Virus record (IMG/VR): IMGVR_UViG_3300033571_021620
Location: 1-32,233 of that record
Length of the DNA: 32,233 nucleotides
Strand: one strand, 5' to 3'
DNA from: a virus
Made by a program: the position numbers and the translations under genes. The notes beneath the pieces were generated by a model. That model saw nothing but the letters and a program-made list of their open reading frames with translations, did not search any database and had not been told where the DNA came from. How positions within the stretch are numbered: the stretch's first letter is position 1; the number at the start of each line of letters is the position of its first letter. Positions 6,468-14,600 of the stretch are shown here, one piece after another.

Positions 6468-7130
6468 ATGCTTACACTTGGATCCGGTGTAGTCAAGGTG
6501 GCGTTCTGGAAGTCCGGAGCCGTCATCAACGCTGCTGCACCTTACTTTACTACTACCTCCGGATACGGCAACACGGGCGAGCTCGTGACTGTCGGTGAGA
6601 TCGGTGGCGATGTCGAGTTCGACATCAACTTCCAGGAGCGAGAGTTCTACGGCCAGTCGAACTTCCCGATTGCTAAGGCGTTCTTCGGCGGCAAGGCCGA
6701 TATTCGCGCTCGTGGCGTCGAGATTAACTGGGACAACGTCAAGAACCTCTTCCACGTTTCGCTCGGCGAGGGCACGAACCTCGACTCGACCGCGTATGGC
6801 TACGCCCATGACGACTTCACCGGTGGTTCCTACTCGGTGAACTTCGATCCAGACGGCGGCCGCCCGAACAGCACCATCAGCAACGTGACGGCTCTCATGG
6901 GCCTTCCACGCCCGCTGTATGTCAAGTTCGAGCACATCCGCTCGGATGACCCGTCAAAGTCGGTGATCATTCACCTTCCAAAGGCGTATAGCATGCAGCT
7001 CATGATGCCGTTCACCCGTGAAGACATCGCCCGTCAGGACCTTGACTTCTCGGCCGTTGTGGACCGCAATTGCAAGGTTACATCTGGCTCGTCGAGCACG
7101 ACCCCTTCGGTCGTCCTCATCGAGGCCTAA
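6468..7130 (+). CDS. Major tail tube protein, copy 1
   Basis: A 220-residue protein predicted to polymerise into the tail tube. It starts MLTLGSG, and its central block (about residues 43-85) GEIGGDVEFDINFQEREF continues into GQSNFPIAKAFFGGK, followed by RARGVE. The C-terminal third contains RSDDPSKSV and PFTREDIARQD. All of these blocks recur in the next gene, so the two are paralogues. The order (terminator, tube, chaperones, tape measure) supports the tube role. An AGGAG site partly overlapping the upstream stop precedes the ATG by a suitable distance. Codon use is G/C-ending and highly biased, as for the capsid, suggesting high expression. This copy has no extra domain. Confidence 0.78.
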   Translation: MLTLGSGVVKVAFWKSGAVINAAAPYFTTTSGYGNTGELVTVGEIGGDVEFDINFQEREFYGQSNFPIAKAFFGGKADIRARGVEINWDNVKNLFHVSLGEGTNLDSTAYGYAHDDFTGGSYSVNFDPDGGRPNSTISNVTALMGLPRPLYVKFEHIRSDDPSKSVIIHLPKAYSMQLMMPFTREDIARQDLDFSAVVDRNCKVTSGSSSTTPSVVLIEA

Positions 7131-7142
7131 TAGCAGATTAGG
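7126..7142 (+). promoter_or_regulatory. Hairpin over the stop codon of tube copy 1 and the ribosome site of copy 2
   Basis: CCTAAT (7126-7131) and ATTAGG (7137-7142) form a perfect 6-bp stem with a 5-base loop. It includes the TAA stop of tube copy 1 and its 3' arm runs into the GGGGG (7141-7145) ribosome site of copy 2. Ribosomes ending copy 1 would melt it, so it could set the ratio of the two tube proteins. Confidence 0.4.
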
Positions 7143-7153
7143 GGGTCACGAAC

Positions 7154-8017
7154 ATGTTCACTCTCGGAAGTGGTCGTCTGAAGCTCGGTACGTGGCTCAA
7201 CGGCGGCCTGTATACACAGGTGTCCGGCGTGTCCGTGACCCCCTCTACTGCTAGTGGTTCCGTTCCGGCTGGCACGTACTATGTGCGTGTCGCCGGGAAG
7301 AACTCCGCTGGCGTTGCAACGCCTTCGGAGACGTATATCGTCGTCCTGAGCGCAACCGGTAAGCTTGATGTGTCCTGGACCGCCCTTACTGGCGCAACCT
7401 CCGGATACGACGTCTACGTCGGCACGGTCGACGGCTACGACTGGAAGCAGGGCTCAGTGAGCTCTGGCACAACGACACTCAGCGTTACTTCACTGGCCGA
7501 TCCGGCCGGTGCCGACCTCGCCCGCTACAAAGGACTACTTGACATCGGTGAAATTGGTGGAGACGTTGAGTTTGACATTACGTTCCAGGAACGTGAATTC
7601 TTTGGCCAATATAACTTCCCGATTGCCAAGGCTCACTTCGGTGGCAAGTCAAACATTCGCGTTCGCGGCATTGAGCTTGACCCAATGCGTTTCCAGCGAA
7701 TCTTTAGCGTTACCGGTGGAAGCAATGCAAGCACAAGCATTTATCCTGGTACTCTAAATTACAAGGAAACCATTAACTTCGGCACTGCTGCTGTCAATCC
7801 TCTTGACCTGTCAATGCTCCGCAACCGCCCGGTTCGCGCCGTTTTTACTCATACCCGCTCTGACGACCCGTCGAAGACGGTGGCGATCACGGCCTACAAG
7901 GCGTGCATTTACCAGCACAACATCCCATTCACGCGCGAGGACATCATCAAGGTTGATCTTGAGCTCAACCTGCAGTATGATTCCAGCACGGCGCAGATTG
8001 TGTCGATTGCAGCCTAA
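7154..8017 (+). CDS. Major tail tube protein, copy 2, with inserted Ig/FN3-like domain
   Basis: A 287-residue paralogue of the preceding tube protein. It begins MFTLGSGRLKLGTW, then carries an insertion of about 90-100 residues (about 25-125: TYYVRVAGKNSAG, LDVSWTALTGATSGYDVYVG, TTTLSVTSL), which has the strand pattern of an Ig/FN3 sandwich. It then returns to the tube core at GEIGGDVEFD (about 132). By my count 35 of 43 residues in the GEIGG...RGVE/RGIE block are identical to copy 1, and RSDDPSK and PFTREDI are also kept. DNA of the shared block differs at many third positions, so the duplication is old and the protein is under selection. Tubes with surface Ig-like domains are known in lambda (gpV), and SPP1 mixes FN3-bearing and bare subunits. 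A mixed tube here is inferred. Confidence 0.78.
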   Translation: MFTLGSGRLKLGTWLNGGLYTQVSGVSVTPSTASGSVPAGTYYVRVAGKNSAGVATPSETYIVVLSATGKLDVSWTALTGATSGYDVYVGTVDGYDWKQGSVSSGTTTLSVTSLADPAGADLARYKGLLDIGEIGGDVEFDITFQEREFFGQYNFPIAKAHFGGKSNIRVRGIELDPMRFQRIFSVTGGSNASTSIYPGTLNYKETINFGTAAVNPLDLSMLRNRPVRAVFTHTRSDDPSKTVAITAYKACIYQHNIPFTREDIIKVDLELNLQYDSSTAQIVSIAA

Positions 8018-8038
8018 TTAACAGGTTGTAGCTGGTAG

Positions 8039-8052
8039 GCCCCACAGGGGGC
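8039..8052 (+). promoter_or_regulatory. Intergenic hairpin before the chaperone gene
   Basis: GCCCC-ACAG-GGGGC forms a 5-bp G/C stem ending one base before the AAGGAG ribosome site (8053-8058) of the chaperone gene. There is no T-tract. It may attenuate or insulate expression between the abundant tube and the low-level chaperone and tape-measure genes. Confidence 0.35.
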
Positions 8053-8063
8053 AAGGAGTTCAC

Positions 8064-8351
8064 ATGGCGAACCTTAATGAGGTGCGCGCTGCGCGCGTAC
8101 TCAACCTCAATGATCTCGCTGACATTGAGGAGAAGTTTGGTGGCCTTGACAAGGTTGACCTGACACGTTTCACTGTCCTTCGCTACATTCTTTGGCTTGT
8201 CCTTCGTAAGGATGATCCCAAGGTCGATGAGCGCGCGGTTGGCGAGCGATTCTCGCTTGACACCATGCGCGAAGAGATCGATAAGGTGCTCCGTTCAAGC
8301 GGCCTCATTGGCAACGGTGAAGAGGGCATCGAGGGAAAAGCGGAGGCGTAA
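8064..8351 (+). CDS. Tail assembly chaperone, short form (gpG-like)
   Basis: A 95-residue protein between the tube and tape-measure genes, the constant site of the lambda G/T-type chaperone that coats the tape measure during tail assembly. It is helical: residues 1-45 include LNLNDLADIEEKFGGLDKVD, and then a hydrophobic helix RYILWLVLRKDD and a charged helix up to RSSGLIGNGEEGIEGKAEA. An AAGGAG site lies 5 bases before the ATG. Near its end, in frame, is the GGGAAAA heptamer that allows a -1 shift into the following frame to make a longer fusion. It is shorter than lambda gpG (140 residues). The identification rests on order plus the frameshift signal rather than on sequence similarity alone. 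Confidence 0.78.
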   Translation: MANLNEVRAARVLNLNDLADIEEKFGGLDKVDLTRFTVLRYILWLVLRKDDPKVDERAVGERFSLDTMREEIDKVLRSSGLIGNGEEGIEGKAEA

Positions 8352-8380
8352 GCTGGTCTGAGATCGACTGGGGGTCGATC
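8333..8380 (+). promoter_or_regulatory. Programmed -1 frameshift site: GGGAAAA heptamer with downstream hairpin
   Basis: G GGA AAA (8333-8339) is in the correct phase of the short chaperone frame (codons gag-gga-aaa) for the X-XXY-YYZ rule; lambda uses GGGAAAG at the same point. After slipping, the -1 frame is open from 8339 to the TGA at 8636-8638. A perfect 7-bp hairpin, GATCGAC-TGGGG-GTCGATC (8362-8380), follows 22 bases downstream, farther than usual for a stimulator, and also abuts an ATG at 8381. Confidence 0.82.
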
Positions 8381-8638
8381 ATGGCGTCTTACGCAGATGC
8401 CTTTGGTTATACCCCAAGCGATTTCATGCAACTCACGCTACCCCAGCTAAACGCATTCGCAAGATACATCGAACAGCGTGATAAGGAGATGAAGGAGGGT
8501 TCGTCCTCATCTTCATCTTCGAAGAGCTCTAAGAACCGAGCGAAGTTTGCCGAAGGTAGCAAGGGAATGAGCAACATCGGCTCACTTGAGCAGATGATTT
8601 CCGTGTTCGGCAGGCCCGGTGGGCAGTCCGGCGGATGA
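8339..8638 (+). CDS. Tail assembly chaperone extension (gpT-like part of a -1 frameshift fusion)
   Basis: This frame is entered by -1 slippage at 8333-8339. The fusion joins 92 residues of the short form to 99 residues decoded here, about 191 in all. The junction reads EGK-SGGVSWSEIDWGSIM. The Trp-Ser/Trp-containing segment is typical of the T part, which contacts tube subunits in lambda-type systems. The rest holds YTPSDFMQLTLPQLNAFARYIEQ-like helices, a run of Ser (SSSSSSSKSSK) and a Gly-rich end. The ATG at 8381 with an upstream GGGGG could permit independent translation, but the hairpin 8362-8380 would mask that site. The missing start and the in-phase heptamer favour the fusion. The tape-measure gene starts 13 bases after the stop. 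Confidence 0.75.
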   Translation, partial: SGGVSWSEIDWGSIMASYADAFGYTPSDFMQLTLPQLNAFARYIEQRDKEMKEGSSSSSSSKSSKNRAKFAEGSKGMSNIGSLEQMISVFGRPGGQSGG

Positions 8639-8651
8639 GTGGGGGTTTTGA

Positions 8652-11600
8652 GTGGCTGAGGGTCAGGGCGGGAATGTCGCAAGCGTAGGTCTATCTCTAG
8701 ACTCGTCTGCGTTTAATTCTGGCGTAGCCCGCGCCCTTGCAGACATTTCCCGACTCCTCACCGGACTGCGCGAGCTTCAGGCTGCCAGCCAGAAAACCAA
8801 CCTCGGCCAACTCGGCGCTACTGGACGATCCGGAGCGGCTTCTGGCGCTTTTACCCCCGCAACATTTGCACGCGATATTCGTCGCCTTGCTATTCCGGCA
8901 ATCCGTCAGCTTGATCGCGCCGCCTCCACGTCTCCGCTACTTACCGGAAGAATGGCTCGCGGTGCCGGGTTTGACCCTGCTGCCATGGCAGCGGCAATCA
9001 ATCGCCAGACAATTCCCGCAATCCAACGCCTCAACCGAACTATGGGGAGCTTCCGCGACTCCGACTTCATGAAGGAGTTTGAGGCTGGTCGAGCCGCCAG
9101 GGAGCGCGCTCACCGAGCAATGCTGGAGCGTGAGTCCAGGATTACGCAGGAAATTGCCAAGGGAACCACTAAGCGATTGGAGCGCGAGCAGGCGCGCATG
9201 ATCCAGGCGCAGCAGGCTGAAAACCGCCGAGCGGCAGATCCAAACACCCAAGGCTCTCGACAGCTTCGTGCCGCAATTGAAATGCGCCGTCAACTTGCGG
9301 AGCAAAAGCGTTACGTTGAGGCGCACCCAACCCCAACGCAGACCCGCTATGCCGGAGGCGGAAGGGGCGGTGGCAGCCGTGAGGGTCGATGGGGTGACGT
9401 TGCCGACCTGAAAGGCATTCCAAAGGACTGGCGCAAAGTCCTTATGCAGCTTGAGCAGCAGGGGTGGAGGATTGAGCCACGAAGTGGGGGCCATCCAGTT
9501 GCATACCCGACAAGCAAGCAATATAAGCCCATTACGTTCCCGAGCACGCCATCAGACCATCGTGACCTTCTAAACTTTATCTCGAAGGCACGACGATCTG
9601 GCGGGGTTATCAATGGTCGTGGGTACCGAGATGAGGCCGGTCCATTTGTTGAGCGACAGCGTGGATTCTATGAAGACCCGTCAACCAAGAAACCGACGCT
9701 TCGCGCCAACTATCGAATGGCTGCCCTTGAGGAACTTGTAACCTCTAACCTACCGAGCTATCCGCCGGTCATGCAACCGCGCCCTCGCGGCGTGTCTGGT
9801 GTCTCTGCGGCCGATCCTAACTCCCGGCAGCAAATTGAAAGAATGATCAAGGGCTTTGAGCGCGGCAAAGTGTTTGCCCCAAGCGCTAACCTTGAGGAAG
9901 GCCTCATTGCCACCGTGGCAAATGCTGCTGGACAGCAGTTCGTCGCATCCGGTAATGCCCGAACCATGGCGCTTCAAGCCATTGCAAAGCAAGGAACTCC
10001 GCTTCGCAACGCCATTAGCGGCTTTAGCATGGAGTACCTAAAATCAAATCCAACAGAGTTTGGCCAGGGCGAGGTTGCCGCACTTAAAAAGGCTGGAGCA
10101 TCTATTGCAAGGTCCGGCAAAACGCCAGTGCTCATCCGCGAGATTGCCGGTGGCGTAGAAGGCCTTGCTCCGCAGCGCCTTGGCCAGCTCGGTCTGCAAC
10201 TCAATGCTCGAACCGGTCTTTCTGAGAGCGAGATCGCCATTGCTGCGTCGCGCATGCTTTCTAAGGTCCCGGCAGAGGTGCTTGCCGGAGATCCTCGTAA
10301 GATTGTCGCCGCAGGAAAGGGGCCAGCATATGAGGCCCTAAAGAGCGCCCTTTCTTCGGAAGTGCTCGGTGAGCATGTTATGGGGACAAGGTACAAGGGT
10401 GCCAGCGGTGGTGTTGCATTTAAGGGCATGATGGAGCAGATGCTGTATGCACGCGCGTACGGCAATAACCCGGCAACCGCCCAAATGCTCACCGCAGCGT
10501 TCTCCGGAGAGCCCTCAGAGATGAGTTCCTCTGTCAGGGCTGCACTTGGTCGTAGCCTTGGACCACAACTACGTCTCCGCGAACGAATCAATGCTGGAGA
10601 AGTTCCGGCAGGCATGGATCCAATCTTCAACTCGCTTCCTGGAGCATTGCAACTTATGCAAAGGGCACTCGGGACCGGCGGGCAGGGGCCAGGGTGGATT
10701 ACCAACCCAGAAACACTTCGTGGAAACCCTGCCGGAGCGTTGCGTGCATTGCTTTCGCAGAAAACTATGTTTGGAGATCCGACTACAGCAATTGAGCGTC
10801 GTCTTGCCGCAAACATGCTTGCTGTCGGGCCTCAGGGTTTGTCTCCGTTCCTTTCCTCACTCGGCATGTACGGCTCCCGGGCAGAAGGTGCCCAGATGGG
10901 CATGTTCGGCGCGTCTGAGGGTGGCCTGCTGCAAGCAACTAGCAACCCACGTCAGGCTATTGCACTGGCCCAGAAGGCAGCCGCACAATACCAAGAAGCA
11001 CTAAAGACCGATCCGGCCCTGAAGGGCACCGGAAAGGCGGCCGTTACCGCCAGAGAGGCAGTGCTAACCTCCATTGTTGAGGGCGTCTATTCTGGCATGC
11101 CTGCTCAAGCTGCGGCTGTGGCGCAGAAGGTGGCAACAAGCAGCCCACAGGCTGCTGCTGTCGGCCAAGAAATTGTGCAGGGGACCGCTGCGGCTGTCAC
11201 TCAGGCTGCGGTAAATCCAAAGAGGAAGAAATTCACGTTTAAGCTTTCCGAGGAGGAGCAGGCTGCGTTCCTCAGTAAGCTTCGTGGACCAGTGGTTGCC
11301 CCCGCCTCACAGGGCGGCGGATATCAAATGTTCCCACCAGAAGAGCCAAGAACTGGGCTGCGCAGGCCAAATGCCCAGCGCATGACAGAGCTTGGTGGAT
11401 ACGGTATTTCTCCACGGGAAATCGGTGTTGCTGAGGGCAGCGTAAAGGCCCGTGCTGGTGGGTATCTGCCGTATAGCGAGTCTAGCCCACAGCGGCAAAT
11501 GCAATACAACAATCGGCTTACACGCGGCTATGCAACGTTGATGGGTGAAATCGAGGGTCACCTCGCTCAACCAGGACCAAAGTCTACCGCCGCGCTTGCA

Positions 11601-14600
11601 GCAAAAATTCCAGAGGTTGAACGTCTATACAAGGTTGCTATGGAGCGTGGCGGCCTTGGCATGGACCCAATGAACGCCCATGCAGAAGTGGTTGCCAAGG
11701 CTCGAGCAATCCTTGGACCCGTAGCCATCCCGCAGTCAGAGCCCCAGCGGCCACCAATTGTTACCGCAACGCCGGTACCGACGACACCCGAAGGAATTCC
11801 TTACATCAAGGTTCCAACTAGCGGAGAGTTGACTGAGGCCCAGATAAAAGCTGTCCAGGAGGGCCGAGCAAAGCTCTTAATGCCGCCTCCTCCACCTCGG
11901 CAAAAGACCGGAAGGAGCATTGGCGGTCCTATCCCGCCAACCAATGAGGGTTTGGCATCGCTCCTTGGCATTGGTCCGGCGCTGCAACTTGGTGCCGGAT
12001 ATCGTCCGTATCCTGGCGATCCAATGCTTGCCGCCCTTACGCGCGCTCAAGTAGAGCGACGCGCCCTCGCTCTGTCTCGTGGGCAGGTTGAGGGTCCCCT
12101 TATCGGGGCAAATCGTGGCGGCCTTGATCCGGTAACCGGTGCGTTTACTGTCAATCCGAAGATTCCAGAAGTCACCAGGATGCAAGGCGGAATGCTTCGT
12201 GCGCTTCTTACTAGCGAATCGCTGAGCGCAGCTGAAAAGGCACGACAGATCTCCCTTCTCAGCGGAAGCATTCCCGGCATGCGAGGGGTTCCAACGAGTA
12301 TCCCAGAGGGCCAGTGGCAGAAGCTTGGGAGCGGGTCATATCGCGGACCAAAAGACCTCAAGCCAGTGTACGAGTCGCTCAAGCCGCTTATTGAGCAGTA
12401 TGGTGCCGCTCGAACTATGGGCTACGTTGAACTTGCCAGGGGCTCTTCGCAAGGTTACGGGTATTGGGATCCAAAGAATAAAGGCCTGAATCTTTCTGGG
12501 CTTGAGGGACGAAGCTCTGGTGCAATCATGCGAACGTTGGTGCACGAGCTTGCGCATGGATCATTTGGCGAGGCAATGAGGACCGGCTACAAGCAGCCTG
12601 GTCAGGTTCAGATTTATGGCCCCAAGGGTGAAAGCATGGGCATGGCGCCGCATGGCGCTGCCTCTGCGCTTCTTGCCGGAGAGCCAACGAGAGTCGGCCA
12701 CCTTGATCCAAAGTTCTACGAGATGCAGGCAAGGATTCTTAAGTCCGAGGGCGGGCTTTTCTCATCGTTGCTGTTCCATAACTTTGCGCAGGGTGGGTCG
12801 CTCCCAGGTGGGCTTGGGTTGCAGGGCACAGGCCCAGAATATGGTATTGGAAAGCTCGCCGCTCAACTGACTCCACAGCTAGAAAAACTTGCCTCGCCTC
12901 AGCAGCTTCTAGCCGCTCAGGCATTTACAAAGACTATGAACACCTTGGTAGGTGGTATTGAAGGATTTGCTAAGGGCAGGGGCAACCTCGAGCAGACCAG
13001 CAACGGCATCGCAAAGGCGTTCAGAACGCTTGGAGAATCGTCCTCTGAATTCAAGCCAGAGTTTTTGCTCGGCGGTGCCGCCCGGCTATCCAACTTCATC
13101 CGGCAAAATGGCCAAGAAGGCCTGGCAAAGATGGCCCCAGAGCAGTTGCGTGCAGGAATCGTCAACTCCATCCTGTCTACCACGACCGGCGCACTCGGTC
13201 CGGGTCGGTTGCTGGGGCCAATGTCGCAGGTCAGTGGTGTTCATGGGCAGATCTCAGAGTTCCTCAAAAATGCCAGCGAAATGGAGAAGGGCTACCTGGC
13301 CATGGCGATCAACCCGCAGGCCTTTGTTAAGGAGCCCGGGGCAAAGCCATTCTACCAGCGTGGAGATGTAGATCATCTACAGAAGGCTCAGGAAATCCTC
13401 TCAAACGTTGCGCAGGAGGCAGAACGCGCTGCAAGCGTCATCCCAGCAGCAACAAATGTTGCCGTTACGCGACGTGCCGGAATGCAGCTTCCTGTTATCA
13501 ATCGAGGACGCATGCTTCCGGCAGAACACTCGGTTGTTGTTTCCGGGCAGCGCTATGGGGCCGGTGGTGGTCAGTTTGTAGAAACAACTAATAGCGCCGG
13601 AGAGACTGTTCGGCAATTTGTTCCTGCTCAGCGCCTCCCAGAGGTAACCCCTGTACAGGGACCTATGTCTGGCTCCGGAGCCCTTGTCGTCTACGACCCC
13701 CGCGTTGCTGCTCAATACGAGCAGAATAATCCACGCTTTGCCGGAAGGCCATATGGCGGTCGAGCAGAGACTCAACGCTTTACTCCGAATGCTGCTCTTC
13801 TCAACGAGGCATACATGCGCACGCTCAGCTACGGAGGACAGGGCTTCTTCGGTCGTGTAGGGTACGAGCGCCTGACAATGCCGGCACAAGAAATTGCAAG
13901 CCGGTACGCCGGATTCCGTGGCGCTGTTGGTCAGGCCGCATACAACAGCCCCCTCAGCCCAATTGGCGGCATGATGAGCCAGTTCCGACAGGCAACAGGA
14001 ACATATGCCGAGGCCGAAATGGGAAAGCAGCAGCTTCGCGCGGCGGCCCGCCAGCAATATCAAGGTCAAGTTGCCCAGGCTGATGCATTTGCCAATGCCC
14101 AGACTCGATTGAATCGTGTTCTCGGTACTGGCACCGTAAACTTCCGAGAGCTTGGCAAGGTAATGAGCGAGGTCGGAAACGGCTTTACTTCTGGAGCTCT
14201 TTCTTCGCTGAGGTTCGCTGCAAACCTTGCCATTGGACAGCAGGCAGTGTTTGCGTTCGTCGGAATGATCAACCACCTCCGTGGCGGTATTATCGAGTTC
14301 AACGCAAAACTTGAGGCCGCTGCCGTAGGGTTTAACACACTCTTCCGAAACGCTGGATATACCGTCGAAGATGCGAGCGAGAAGACCAAGGCATTCATTG
14401 GCGTTCTTCGTGACTTTGCCAACGTAACAAACTTCCGATTCGGCGACCTTGAGACCGCAGCCCTCCGCATGAAGGCATTCGGTTTCGAGGTGGATAACGT
14501 TACCGCTGCCGCAAAGAACCAGATGCCAATCCTTGAGGAAATTCCTAATCCGTGGGCAAAACTGACCGGAGAGGCTAAGAGCTTCCGTGGCGCCCTCGTC

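Noticed and set aside
8381-8638. Independent gene starting at the ATG 8381
   Set aside because: Possible, but the in-phase GGGAAAA and the open -1 frame upstream explain it better as the frameshift extension of the chaperone.
9974-10816. - strand reading frame, 280 residues, Ser/Arg/Pro/Ala-rich
   Set aside because: Antisense of the tape measure; composition is typical of shadow frames in G/C-ending genes and no ribosome site was seen.
13401-14276. - strand reading frame, 291 residues, Ser/Cys-rich
   Set aside because: Antisense of the tape measure around its conserved core; no recognisable domain.
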